Part shown: positions 8,275 through 16,065 of the stretch, one piece after another | Numbering within the stretch: position 1 is the stretch's first letter | Layout: every line of letters begins with the position of its first letter | DNA from: Pseudomonas asiatica | GTDB taxonomy: Bacteria; Pseudomonadota; Gammaproteobacteria; Pseudomonadales; Pseudomonadaceae | Length of the DNA stretch: 64,000 nt | Assembly: GCF_040214835.1 (NCBI RefSeq) | Contig: NZ_CP157874.1 | Coordinates: forward strand, 1,368,001-1,432,000 | Direction: 5' to 3' | Notes under the pieces: generated by a model | Told to the model about the DNA's origin: nothing | What the model saw: only the letters and a program-made list of their open reading frames with translations | Databases searched by the model: none | Position numbers and translations under genes: made by a program

Positions 8275-10824
8275 ATGAAGGCAACAGCGAGCAGCGGGCA
8301 ACGAGAGCGACTGGTCATCGTCGGCAACGGCATGGTCGGCCACCATTGCGTCGAACAACTGGTCAGCCGCGGCGCCCTGCAGCGCTTCGAAGTGCATGTG
8401 TTCGGCGAAGAGCGCCAACGCGCCTACGACCGCGTGCACCTGTCCGAGTACTTCGGCGGCAGCTGTGCCGAAACCCTGGCCCTGTGCGAGCAGGACTTCT
8501 ACGGTACCAACGGTGTGCACCTGCACCTCGGCGAAGCGGTGCTGGAAATCGACCGTGAGCGCGGCGAAGTGGTCACCGCCGAGGGCCGCTACGGCTACGA
8601 TCACTTGGTGCTGGCCACAGGTTCCTACCCGTTCGTGCCGCCGATCGAAGGTTCCAGCGGCAATGCCCGCCTGGTCTACCGCACCCTCGACGACCTCGAC
8701 GGCATCCGCGCTGCCGCAGCCAGTGCCCGCCGTGGCGTGGTAGTGGGTGGTGGCCTGCTTGGCCTGGAAGCAGCCAACGCCCTCAAGTCGCTGGGCCTGG
8801 AAGCCCACGTGGTGGAATTCGCCCCACGGCTGATGCCGGTGCAGCTGGACGGCGAGGGCGGTGCCGCGCTCAAGGCACAGATCGAAGCGCTGGGCGTTGG
8901 CGTGCATCTGTCGCGCGCCACCCAGTCGATCAGTGCGGGTGAAGACTACCGCTACCGCATGAACTTCGATGGCGGCGAGCACCTGGAAACCGACCTGATC
9001 GTGTTCTCCGCGGGTATCCGCCCGCAGGATGCCCTGGGCCGTGCCTGTGGCCTGGACATCGCCGCGCGTGGCGGCGTGGTCATCGACAACCACTGCCGCA
9101 GCAGCGACCCACGCATCTTTGCCATCGGCGAGTGCGCCTCGTGGAACGGCAGCGTGTTCGGCCTGGTCGCCCCGGGCTACAGCATGGCGCGCAACCTGGC
9201 GGCATTGCTGATGGGTGAAGCCGCTGGCGAATTCACCGGTGCCGACATGTCGACCAAGCTCAAGTTGCTGGGCGTGGATGTCGGCTCCATCGGCGATGCC
9301 CATGGCGCCACCCCGGGCGCACGCAGCTACCGCTTCATCGACGAAGCCAACAGCGCCTACCGCCGGCTGGTGGTGGATGCCAGCGGCAAGCATGTGCTCG
9401 GTGCGGTGCTGGTGGGCGACAACAGCTACTACGACACCCTGCTGCAGTACGCCCAGAACGGCATCGCCCTGCCAGCCGACCCCGCGGCACTGATCCTGCC
9501 GCAAGGCGGCGCACCGGCCCTGGGTGCTGATGCGCTGCCCGACAGCGCGACCATCTGCTCGTGCCACAACGTCAGCAAGGGCGCGGTCTGCGCCGCCATC
9601 GACAGTGGCTGCGGCGACCTTGCCGCAGTCAAGGGCTGCACCAAGGCCGCCACCGGTTGTGGTGGTTGCGCGGCACTGCTCAAGCAGGTGTTCGAGCACG
9701 AGCTGACCGCCCGTGGCGTGGCGGTGGACAAGAGCCTGTGCGAGCACTTCGCCTACACCCGTCAGGAGCTGTACGGGCTGGTGCGGGTAGAGGGTATCCG
9801 CACCTTCAACGAACTGCTCGAACGCCACGGCAAGGGCCACGTTGGCTGCGACATCTGCAAGCCGGCGGTGGGCAGTATCCTCGCCTCGTGCTGGAACCAG
9901 CCGATCATGGACCCGGCGCTGGTGCCGCTGCAGGACACCAACGACACCTTCATGGCCAACATGCAGAAGAACGGCACGTACTCGGTGGTGCCGCGCATCC
10001 CCGGTGGTGAGATCACCCCCGACAAGCTCATCGTGATCGGCCAGGTGGCGAAAAAGTACGACCTGTACACCAAGATCACCGGCGGCCAGCGCATCGACCT
10101 GTTCGGCGCCCAGTTGCACGAGCTGCCGCTGATCTGGGGCGAGCTGATCGAGGCCGGCTTCGAAACCGGCCATGCCTACGGCAAGTCGACCCGCACGGTG
10201 AAATCGTGCGTCGGCAGCACCTGGTGCCGTTACGGCGTGCAGGACAGCGTCGGCATGGCCCTGCGCCTGGAAGACCGCTACAAAGGCCTGCGCAGCCCGC
10301 ACAAGCTCAAGTTCGCGGTTTCCGGCTGCACTCGCGAATGCGCCGAGGCACAGAGCAAGGACATCGGCGTGATCGCCACCGACAAGGGCTGGAACCTGTA
10401 CGTGTGCGGCAATGGCGGCATGCGCCCGCGGCATGCCGAACTGTTTGCCACCGACCTCGACGACGAAACCCTGGTGCGCCTGATCGACCGCGTGCTGATG
10501 TTCTACATCCGCACCGCCGACAAACTGCAGCGCACCTCGGTGTGGCGCGAGAACCTGGAAGGTGGGCTGGACTACCTGAAGCAGGTGATCATCGACGACA
10601 GCCTGGGCCTGGCCAGCGAGCTGGAGGCGCAGATGCAGCATGTGGTCGACCAGTATGAATGCGAATGGGCCAACGCCCTCAACGACCCCGAGAAGCTCAA
10701 GCGCTTCCGTACTTTCGTCAACGACCGCCGCGCCGACCCGGACGTGCACTTCGTGCGCGAACGCGAACAGCGCCGGCCTGCTGCGCCACTGCACCTGATC
10801 CCAACCGTCGAGGAGGCTGTCTGA
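8275..10824 (+). CDS. nirB: Assimilatory nitrite reductase [NAD(P)H], large subunit
   Basis: Reduces nitrite to ammonium with NAD(P)H, using FAD, 2Fe-2S, 4Fe-4S and siroheme. The 849-residue protein begins with an FAD-binding fold (VIVGNGMVGHHCVEQL) and a NAD(P)H fold (VVGGGLLGLEAANAL). A BFD-like 2Fe-2S region follows (CSCHNVSKGAV...CTKAATGCGGC, plus CDICKP), then the sulfite/nitrite reductase domains. The siroheme-4Fe-4S ligands are CVGSTWC (about 645-651) and CTREC (about 685-689). The start at 8275 lies just after the leader terminator with GAGGATCG as ribosome site. It overlaps nirD by one base. Confidence 0.96.
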   Translation: MKATASSGQRERLVIVGNGMVGHHCVEQLVSRGALQRFEVHVFGEERQRAYDRVHLSEYFGGSCAETLALCEQDFYGTNGVHLHLGEAVLEIDRERGEVVTAEGRYGYDHLVLATGSYPFVPPIEGSSGNARLVYRTLDDLDGIRAAAASARRGVVVGGGLLGLEAANALKSLGLEAHVVEFAPRLMPVQLDGEGGAALKAQIEALGVGVHLSRATQSISAGEDYRYRMNFDGGEHLETDLIVFSAGIRPQDALGRACGLDIAARGGVVIDNHCRSSDPRIFAIGECASWNGSVFGLVAPGYSMARNLAALLMGEAAGEFTGADMSTKLKLLGVDVGSIGDAHGATPGARSYRFIDEANSAYRRLVVDASGKHVLGAVLVGDNSYYDTLLQYAQNGIALPADPAALILPQGGAPALGADALPDSATICSCHNVSKGAVCAAIDSGCGDLAAVKGCTKAATGCGGCAALLKQVFEHELTARGVAVDKSLCEHFAYTRQELYGLVRVEGIRTFNELLERHGKGHVGCDICKPAVGSILASCWNQPIMDPALVPLQDTNDTFMANMQKNGTYSVVPRIPGGEITPDKLIVIGQVAKKYDLYTKITGGQRIDLFGAQLHELPLIWGELIEAGFETGHAYGKSTRTVKSCVGSTWCRYGVQDSVGMALRLEDRYKGLRSPHKLKFAVSGCTRECAEAQSKDIGVIATDKGWNLYVCGNGGMRPRHAELFATDLDDETLVRLIDRVLMFYIRTADKLQRTSVWRENLEGGLDYLKQVIIDDSLGLASELEAQMQHVVDQYECEWANALNDPEKLKRFRTFVNDRRADPDVHFVREREQRRPAAPLHLIPTVEEAV

Positions 10825-11186
10825 TGAACCTGTCCAATGCTGCTGTGAAAACCCACGAGAACTGGCAGGCGGTGTGCCAGGCGGATGACCTGGTGGCCGA
10901 TTCCGGGGTGGTGGTCTGGCTCGACGGGGCCCAGGTCGCGCTGTTCTACCTGCCGGGGCAGGCGCAGCCGCTGTACGCGGTGGACAACCGCGACCCGCGG
11001 TCCGGCGCCAACATCATCGGCCGCGGGCTGGTTGGCAGTGTGCAGGGCGAGCTGGTGGTGGCCGCGCCGTTGTACAAGCAGCACTTCAGCCTGGAGAGCG
11101 GAGAGTGCCTGGAAGATGGCGGGCAGCGCCTGCGGGTGTGGCCGGTGCGGTTGAACGGGGAGGCGGTGGAGTTGGCTGTGGCCTGA
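10824..11186 (+). CDS. nirD: Nitrite reductase small subunit NirD
   Basis: The 120-residue Rieske-like small subunit pairs with NirB in assimilatory nitrite reduction. It has the family features ENWQAVCQADDL, ALFYLPGQAQPLYAVDNRDPRSGANIIGRG and PLYKQHFSLESGECL. No full pair of Rieske Cys-His ligands is visible, as is usual for NirD. The start codon shares its A with the TGA stop of nirB (TGATG), so the two are translationally coupled, and an AGGAGG site lies inside the end of nirB. A REP pair follows and probably bounds the operon. Confidence 0.94.
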   Translation: MNLSNAAVKTHENWQAVCQADDLVADSGVVVWLDGAQVALFYLPGQAQPLYAVDNRDPRSGANIIGRGLVGSVQGELVVAAPLYKQHFSLESGECLEDGGQRLRVWPVRLNGEAVELAVA

Positions 11187-11205
11187 TGCTCATCAGTTGC
11201 CTGCA

Positions 11206-11304
11206 CCGGCCCTTTCGCGGGTGAACCCGCTCCCACAGGTACTGCACAGGTCTGGAGAACTGTGGAGATCCCTGTGGGAGCGGGTTCACCCGCGAAAGGG
11301 CCGG
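11206..11304. repeat. REP pair (GCGGGTGAACCCGCTCCCACAGG type)
   Basis: Nearly perfect inverted arms directly after nirD; it ends about 30 bp before the LysR gene. Confidence 0.88.
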
Positions 11305-11337
11305 TACAGGTTATTTGCATGCGGTAAGCTTGAGCCC

Positions 11338-12270
11338 ATGAACCTCGACACCCGCATCAAGTACCGACACCTGCTGTGCTTCCTGGAGATTGCCCGGCAG
11401 GGCAGCCTGGCCAGGGCTGCCGACATCCTGGCAATCAGCCAGCCAGCCATCTCCAAGACCCTCAAGGAACTCGAAGACCTGCTGGAAACGCGCCTGTTCG
11501 CGCGCAGCCGCCAGGGCGTCGAGCTGACCCCGGCCGGTACGCGTTTCATGCGCTATGCCGGGCCCAGCGTGCAGGCCCTGCGCGATGGCGTCAGCAGCCT
11601 GCGTGGCGAAGCGCGGGCGCCGTCGCAAGTGCGCATCGGTGTGTTGTCCACGGTCGAAGGCCTGCTCATGCCCGAAGTGCTGTGCCGCCTGCACCAGCGC
11701 CATGAGGCGCTGGTGATCAGTGTGGTCACAGGGGTCAGCGCGCAGCTGCTCGGCCAGTTGCGCCTGGGCGAACTGGAACTGGTGGTCGGGCGCATGACCG
11801 ACAGCCCGCAGATCCAGGGCTTGTCGTTCGAGCACCTGTACAGCGAGTCGATGAGCCTGGTGGTGCGGCCCGGCCACCCGCTGCTGGCCAGCAAGCCAGT
11901 AGAGCGGGGGGAGGTTGGGCATTACCCGCTGGTGCTGCCGCCAGCCGGCACCACCATCCGCCAGCATGCCGATAGCCTGTTCGTGCAATGCGGCATCCAG
12001 ATGCCCGCCCAGCGCCTGGAAACCCTGTCGCTGGCGCTGAGCCGGCGCTACCTTCTGGGCAGCGATGCAGTGTGGGTGGCGCCGCGCGATGCGGTGCTGC
12101 TCGACCTGCGCCGGGGCGAGCTGGTCGAGCTCGACCTGGGTGTGCGCGAGCCGGGCGGCTCGGTCGGCATCTGTCGCAATGCTGCCTTGCCGCAGAGCCT
12201 GCCTGGGCAGTGGGTATGCGAGGTGTTGCGCGAGGTAGCGGGGCAGTACCGAGAGGGCAGCTACCCCTGA
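11338..12270 (+). CDS. pcaQ: LysR-family regulator, PcaQ-like
   Basis: Transcription factor of 310 residues. The N-terminal winged HTH (residues 7-65: RHLLCFLEIARQGSLARAAD, then AISQPAISKTLKELE) is followed by a periplasmic-binding-like effector domain (about 95-300). The start RIKYRHLLCF and the segment LVVGRMTDSPQIQGLSFEHLYSE resemble PcaQ, the protocatechuate-pathway activator. No pca genes are nearby, so the target is not shown by context and the PcaQ name rests on sequence impression only. The start at 11338 is only about 30 bp past a REP, leaving little room for its own promoter outside the repeat. Confidence 0.82.
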   Translation: MNLDTRIKYRHLLCFLEIARQGSLARAADILAISQPAISKTLKELEDLLETRLFARSRQGVELTPAGTRFMRYAGPSVQALRDGVSSLRGEARAPSQVRIGVLSTVEGLLMPEVLCRLHQRHEALVISVVTGVSAQLLGQLRLGELELVVGRMTDSPQIQGLSFEHLYSESMSLVVRPGHPLLASKPVERGEVGHYPLVLPPAGTTIRQHADSLFVQCGIQMPAQRLETLSLALSRRYLLGSDAVWVAPRDAVLLDLRRGELVELDLGVREPGGSVGICRNAALPQSLPGQWVCEVLREVAGQYREGSYP

Positions 12271-12280
12271 ACGCAGGTTT

Positions 12281-12374
12281 GGCCCTTTCGCCGGCAAGCC
12301 AGCTCCCACAGGGATAGCACCTGCTTCGTGGCCTGTGGTCAACCTGTGGGAGCTGGCTTGCCGGCGATAGGGCC
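12281..12374. repeat. REP pair (GCCGGCAAGCCAGCTCCCACAGG type)
   Basis: A second REP sequence class, with CGCCGGCAAGCCAGCTCCCACAGG and its complement as arms. The remaining 230 bp to 12604 hold the presumed promoter of the FKBP gene, in which no clear consensus boxes were seen. Confidence 0.85.
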
Positions 12375-12604
12375 AGTGCAGGCTTCTCAGCATTCAGCTA
12401 AATAAATCCCCCGCAAAACCGGGCAAAGGCGCCGCAACCGGTCAATACTGGCCAGTGGCTGCACATCCTTTGATGAATAAGCGTTTAACTACTGAACTTC
12501 CTTACCAAAACCCGCTCCTATGCCGGTAGCCATTGGTCATGGCCGCCTGCTAAGCTCGCGGCTTTACCCTGATTGCCCTTTTGGCGCATGAACAAGGAAA
12601 TAGC

Positions 12605-13369
12605 ATGAAACAGCATCGTTTGGCGGCTGCGGTTGCCCTGGTAGGCCTGGTACTGGCTGGCTGTGATCAACAGACCAGCAGCCCCGAGCTGAAGACTCCG
12701 GCACAGAAAGCCTCCTACGGTATCGGCCTGAACATGGGCAAGAGCCTGGCTCAGGAAGGCATGGAAGACCTTGATTCGAAAGCAGTCGCCCTCGGCATCG
12801 AAGACGCCGTTGGCAAGAAGGAACAGCGCATCAAGGACGAAGAGCTGGTAGAGGCCTTCACCGCGCTGCAGAAGCGTGCCGAAGAGCGCCTGGCCAAGGC
12901 CAGCGAAGAAGCCGCCTCCGCCGGCAAGAAGTTCCTCGAGGAAAACGCCAAGAAGCCAGGCGTGGTCACCACTGCTTCGGGCCTGCAGTACGAAGTGGTC
13001 AAGAAGGCCGACGGCCCGCAGCCCAAGGCGACCGACGTGGTCACCGTCCACTACGAAGGCAAGCTGATCGATGGCAAGGTGTTCGACAGCTCCGTCGAGC
13101 GCGGCAGCCCGATCGACCTGCCGGTCAGCGGCGTGATCCCGGGTTGGGTCGAAGGCCTGCAGCTGATGCACGTCGGCGAGAAGTACAAGCTGTTCATCCC
13201 GGCTGAACTGGCCTACGGTGCGCAGAGCCCAAGCCCGCTGATCCCGGCCAACTCGGTACTGGTATTCGACCTGGAACTGATCGCCATCAAGGATCCGGCC
13301 CAGCTGCAAGGTGCCGAGCCGGAAGCGGAAGCTCCTGCCGAGGCCCCGGCCGAAGCGCCTGCCAAGTAA
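12605..13369 (+). CDS. FKBP-type peptidyl-prolyl cis-trans isomerase, predicted lipoprotein
   Basis: Catalyses proline isomerisation in envelope protein folding. The 254-residue product has a lipoprotein signal (MKQHRLAAAVALVGLVLAGC, Cys20 as lipidation site). A helical FkpA/MIP-type dimerisation domain (about 35-115) precedes the FKBP domain (about 125-225) with VVTVHYEGKLIDGKVFDSS and VIPGWVEGLQLM. A low-complexity tail of Glu/Ala/Pro repeats ends the protein. The start follows AAGGAAATAGC. An intrinsic terminator sits 18 bp after the stop, so it is monocistronic. Confidence 0.92.
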   Translation: MKQHRLAAAVALVGLVLAGCDQQTSSPELKTPAQKASYGIGLNMGKSLAQEGMEDLDSKAVALGIEDAVGKKEQRIKDEELVEAFTALQKRAEERLAKASEEAASAGKKFLEENAKKPGVVTTASGLQYEVVKKADGPQPKATDVVTVHYEGKLIDGKVFDSSVERGSPIDLPVSGVIPGWVEGLQLMHVGEKYKLFIPAELAYGAQSPSPLIPANSVLVFDLELIAIKDPAQLQGAEPEAEAPAEAPAEAPAK

Positions 13370-13386
13370 CATTGGCTGGCCCACGC

Positions 13387-13414
13387 AAAACGCCCCGTCC
13401 TGACGGGGCGTTTT
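13387..13414 (+). terminator. Intrinsic terminator after FKBP gene
   Basis: AAAACGCCCCGT-CCTG-ACGGGGCGTTTT, a perfect stem flanked by A and T runs and so potentially bidirectional. Confidence 0.9.
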
Positions 13415-13614
13415 CGTTTGTGCCGGGTAGTTGGACGAACCTGCAACTGCTGATACTGTCCGAGGAAATGCAGCGTGAAGAAGCAGAATGCTTCTGACGC
13501 AAACCGTTTGCGGCGTACGCACCCAAGGTGTGAAACGACTGTGTAAAAAACGCCCGATCTGACCGGGGCCCTTGCCTGGCAGGCTCCTGGGGTCGGAAAC
13601 GTCGCCCTGTTCAC

Positions 13615-13645
13615 AAGGTTATCCACAATAAATGTGGATAACCTT
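13615..13645. promoter_or_regulatory. Perfect inverted pair of DnaA-box sequences
   Basis: AAGGTTATCCACA-ATAAA-TGTGGATAACCTT is a perfect 13-bp inverted repeat. Each arm contains the exact DnaA consensus TTATCCACA (13619-13627 and its complement at 13633-13641). It lies 18 bp before the YkvA gene, overlapping where its promoter or leader must be. The lack of a T-run of five or more and the exact box sequences favour a protein-binding site over a terminator. Confidence 0.65.
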
Positions 13646-13662
13646 TTCCTCTTGGAGGCTCC

Positions 13663-14103
13663 ATGAGCGCACCCTGGAATTTCGCCCGTTTCCTGCCCTT
13701 GGCCGAGCGCCTGCTCAGCCGTGGCCGGTTGCCGGCCTTGCTGTTTGCGGTAGCCCGCAAAGGCCCGCGCATCGGCCAGTTGCGCGAAGACGTGAAGCTG
13801 CTGCAGTCGCTGTGCCTGGCCTGGTGGCGCGGCGAGTACCGCGCCATCAGCCCCAAGGCGCTGGTCACCATCGTCGCCGGGCTGCTGTATTTCGTCAGCC
13901 CCATCGACGCAATCCCCGACTGGCTGCTGGGCGTGGGTTTTCTAGACGACATCGCGGTACTGGGTTGGGTGCTGAAGACCGTGGCCGACGAACTGGCGCG
14001 CTTCAAGGCCTGGCGCGACAGCCAGGCGCCCGAGCGGCTGCGCGTGGTCGAGCGCCTGCCGGCCACCCCCGAAGCGCTGCGGTTGGAACGCAACACGCAG
14101 TGA
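13663..14103 (+). CDS. YkvA family (DUF1232) membrane protein
   Basis: The 146-residue protein has the DUF1232 core (about 65-105) with LLYFVSPIDAIPDWLLGVGFLDDIAVLGW, which forms one or two membrane-associated helices. The biochemical role of the family is not established. The start is preceded by CTTGGAGGCTCC, a strong ribosome site. The double DnaA box immediately upstream suggests possible DnaA or cell-cycle control, which is inference. Confidence 0.87.
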   Translation: MSAPWNFARFLPLAERLLSRGRLPALLFAVARKGPRIGQLREDVKLLQSLCLAWWRGEYRAISPKALVTIVAGLLYFVSPIDAIPDWLLGVGFLDDIAVLGWVLKTVADELARFKAWRDSQAPERLRVVERLPATPEALRLERNTQ

Positions 14104-14150
14104 AACTGGCCGCAACCGCAGCGCAACTGCACAGACCCCAGAGTTGGTAA

Positions 14151-14196
14151 TATAATTGGCATAAGGGTTATGCCTACGGATTACATGCTGTAATCC
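14151..14196 (+). promoter_or_regulatory. Promoter -10 and two palindromic operators before the HTH/unknown gene pair
   Basis: A consensus -10 TATAAT (14151-14156) is followed two bases later by GGCATAA-GGG-TTATGCC (14158-14174, perfect 7-bp arms). Then comes GGATTACA-TGC-TGTAATCC (14178-14196, perfect 8-bp arms). Both palindromes lie between the -10 box and the HTH gene start at 14215, where a bound repressor would block transcription. The -35 box is weak. Confidence 0.7.
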
Positions 14197-14214
14197 TTTT
14201 TAAAGGGGTTTGTA

Positions 14215-14553
14215 ATGGGTATTCAGGTCATCAGCCGGGACGGTCAACCCGAGTACGTCGTCGTTCCCTGGGAACAGTACCAGGCACTGCTCAAGGCCGC
14301 AGGGCAGGCACCTGCCGAGGTGCTTGCCAGTGAAGCGCAGGGCGATGCAGCCAGTGCGCCATTGCCGGCCTTCAGCGAAGTGGCACAGATTCGCCAGGCC
14401 AAGGGCATTGCCCCTGAGCAACTGGCGCGCAATGTCGGGGTAAGCCCGGCTTACCTGGCCATGATCGAATCGGGCGAACGCCAGCCGGATGCTGCCATCC
14501 GCCGAGCCCTGGCCTGGCATCTGGGGGTGGCTGGCTGGAGCGAGCCATCATGA
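14215..14553 (+). CDS. Small XRE-type HTH protein, likely autorepressor/antitoxin-like
   Basis: The 112-residue protein has two parts. Residues 1-30 (MGIQVISRDGQPEYVVVPWE) resemble the Phd/YefM-style dimerisation strand of antitoxins. Residues 55-105 form a Cro/CI helix-turn-helix (IRQAKGIAPEQLARNVGVSP, then AYLAMIESGERQP). It starts 18 bp after the second of two perfect palindromes, fitting autoregulation. Its stop overlaps the next start (ATGA), so the two genes are translationally coupled. A regulator/antitoxin role is inference. Confidence 0.8.
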   Translation: MGIQVISRDGQPEYVVVPWEQYQALLKAAGQAPAEVLASEAQGDAASAPLPAFSEVAQIRQAKGIAPEQLARNVGVSPAYLAMIESGERQPDAAIRRALAWHLGVAGWSEPS

Positions 14554-14918
14554 GCCAGGTCAGGATCAGCCGTCAGCACTGGGATAACCTGCTGGGCGAG
14601 CTTGACCTGGCCCGTCGTCAACGTCACTTGCTGACGTATCGAGCGCTCATCGAGCGCTTGCAGTTGCCCAGCCCGGCCATGCAGACGCTGACAGCCGCGC
14701 TGGAGTACCTGGCGGTGCTGGATGCCCGCGCCGAGCAGCCATTACGCAGCTCGCTGGTGATCAGCCAGGGTGCCAGCCGTTTGCCGCGTACCGGTTTTTT
14801 TGAGTGCGTTGAACGGTTGGGCCGATTTTCCGGGCCGGTCGACGGCATGGAAGCGGCCTCATGGCATGCCTCCGAGGTGGTCAGGGTGTTCGAGTACAGC
14901 TACCCCGAAACGGCCTGA
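14550..14918 (+). CDS. Unrecognised 122-residue protein coupled to the HTH gene
   Basis: I do not recognise the family with confidence. The protein starts MSQVRISRQHWDNLLGEL. It is helical in the first half (about residues 4-60), has a hydrophobic strand and turn in the middle (LRSSLVISQGASRLPRTGFF, about 66-85), and a short acidic-aromatic tail (VVRVFEYSYPETA). There is no signal peptide or membrane segment. The four-base overlap with the HTH gene and the small size suggest a partner protein. A toxin role is possible but no catalytic motif of a known toxin family is visible. A REP pair starts 14 bp after the stop. Confidence 0.75.
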   Translation: MSQVRISRQHWDNLLGELDLARRQRHLLTYRALIERLQLPSPAMQTLTAALEYLAVLDARAEQPLRSSLVISQGASRLPRTGFFECVERLGRFSGPVDGMEAASWHASEVVRVFEYSYPETA

Positions 14919-14931
14919 AGCGTTACCTGTT

Positions 14932-15029
14932 CCGGCCTCTTCGCGGGCACGCCCGCTCCCACAGGTTCACCACAGGTCTTGAGTCTTGTGTTGTACCTGT
15001 GGGAGCGGGTTTACCCGCGAAGAGGCCGG
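14932..15029. repeat. REP pair that forms the 3' end of the EAL gene
   Basis: Inverted arms of the GCGGGTAAACCCGCTCCCACAGG type. The neighbouring EAL reading frame on the minus strand runs into it and stops inside it at 14967. Confidence 0.88.
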
Positions 15030-15947
15030 AACAGGCAAAGCATCTCTGTGGATCAGCCCACAAGCCCTGCCATCGGCATCTACCACCGCCAATGACTCCA
15101 GGTGCCGGTGCCGGCCAAACAACTCCAGCAACTGCCCAATCGTCGCATTGAGCCGCACCGTCGGCTGTCCGGCCTGCGGAACGTTCATCAGCGCTGGTAG
15201 CGGCCGGCTTTCGCGCACCCCCAGCTCCTGCGGCCGCCCCAGCAGGTAGCCCTGCACCAAGTCCACGCCCATCTCCACCAGCACCGCCAGCTCTTCCGCC
15301 AGCTCGATGCCTTCGGCAATTACCTGCGCCTTCGACGCCCGGGCAATCTGCAATATCGAACCGACGAATTCACGCTTGAGCGGGTCGCGGTGGATGCCGT
15401 CGATGAAATGGCGGTCGATCTTCACGTATTCGGGGCGCAGCTCCGACCACAGGCGCAGGCTCGAATAACCCGCCCCCAGATCGTCGATGGCAATCGAGAA
15501 GCCCATGTCCCGGTAGTGGTGCAGGGCATTGGACAGCAGCTGGAAGTCGTCGGTCGGGGTATGTTCGGTCAGCTCGATCACCACCCGGCTGGGCGGCAGG
15601 CCAACCTGTTCGAGCAGTTTCAGGGTCTGCCCGGAGGGGTAGTGCGGCTCCAGCAGCGATTCCGGCGAGATGTTGAGAAACAGCTTGCCCTGCAGCTGCT
15701 GTTCGCTGAAACGCCGGCAGGCGCTTTCCCGGCAGGCAGCCTCCAGCTCGGTCAGGCGGCCGGCCTGGCGGGCGATGGTAAACAGGTTCAGTGGTGCGTG
15801 CAGCGGGCTGTTGGACGGCCCTCGGCTCAATGCTTCATGGCCGAAAACCCGTTGCTCGCTCAGGCACATGATCGGCTGGAACAGACTGTGGATGCTGCGT
15901 TGAGCCAGGATGGCACTCAAGGCACTGAGCTGTTCGGCGACGGTCAT
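14967..15947 (-). CDS. EAL-domain c-di-GMP phosphodiesterase, C-terminally truncated in a CBS domain by a REP
   Basis: The 326-residue product has a complete EAL domain (about 15-245) with FGHEALSRGP, NISPESL, IELTEHTP, IDDLGAGYSSLR, VKIDRHF, AEGIE and VQGYLLGRP, so the catalytic and metal residues appear intact for c-di-GMP hydrolysis. A CBS domain then begins (LAVVDADGRACGLIHRDAL, about 288-306). The frame is abruptly replaced by REP-encoded residues (PVPASSRVNPLPQ...) and stops. Related pseudomonad proteins continue through CBS into GGDEF to nearly 600 residues. The gene therefore looks like the remnant of a larger EAL-CBS-GGDEF protein; activity of the remnant is uncertain. Confidence 0.85.
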   Translation of the reverse strand: MTVAEQLSALSAILAQRSIHSLFQPIMCLSEQRVFGHEALSRGPSNSPLHAPLNLFTIARQAGRLTELEAACRESACRRFSEQQLQGKLFLNISPESLLEPHYPSGQTLKLLEQVGLPPSRVVIELTEHTPTDDFQLLSNALHHYRDMGFSIAIDDLGAGYSSLRLWSELRPEYVKIDRHFIDGIHRDPLKREFVGSILQIARASKAQVIAEGIELAEELAVLVEMGVDLVQGYLLGRPQELGVRESRPLPALMNVPQAGQPTVRLNATIGQLLELFGRHRHLESLAVVDADGRACGLIHRDALPVPASSRVNPLPQVQHKTQDLW

Positions 15948-15960
15948 GACGTATTCCTGA

Positions 15961-15995
15961 AAATGAAAGGGCCGGGCGTTTCCACGCCCGGCCCC
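15961..15995 (-). terminator. Probable terminator of prc
   Basis: Perfect 10-bp stem GGGCCGGGCG/CGCCCGGCCC with a six-base loop. On the minus strand it is followed by a T-rich stretch, and it sits between the prc stop and the EAL start. Confidence 0.75.
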
Positions 15996-16065
15996 TCTAT
16001 TTCACGACAGCGCGATGACTGTTTGATGACAAGTGAAGCTAATTTGCCATCATTGCCGCAGTGCC

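Noticed and set aside
8185..10794. An 869-residue open frame antisense to nirB
   Set aside because: It mirrors nirB codon positions in GC-rich DNA, has low-complexity His/Ala/Gln-rich composition and no ribosome site. The plus-strand product has all expected NirB motifs.
11206..11304. Interpretation of REP hairpins as ordinary rho-independent terminators
   Set aside because: Their stems are not followed by T-runs and the same sequence recurs at about 25 sites in both orientations. They may still affect mRNA ends but are better called repeats.
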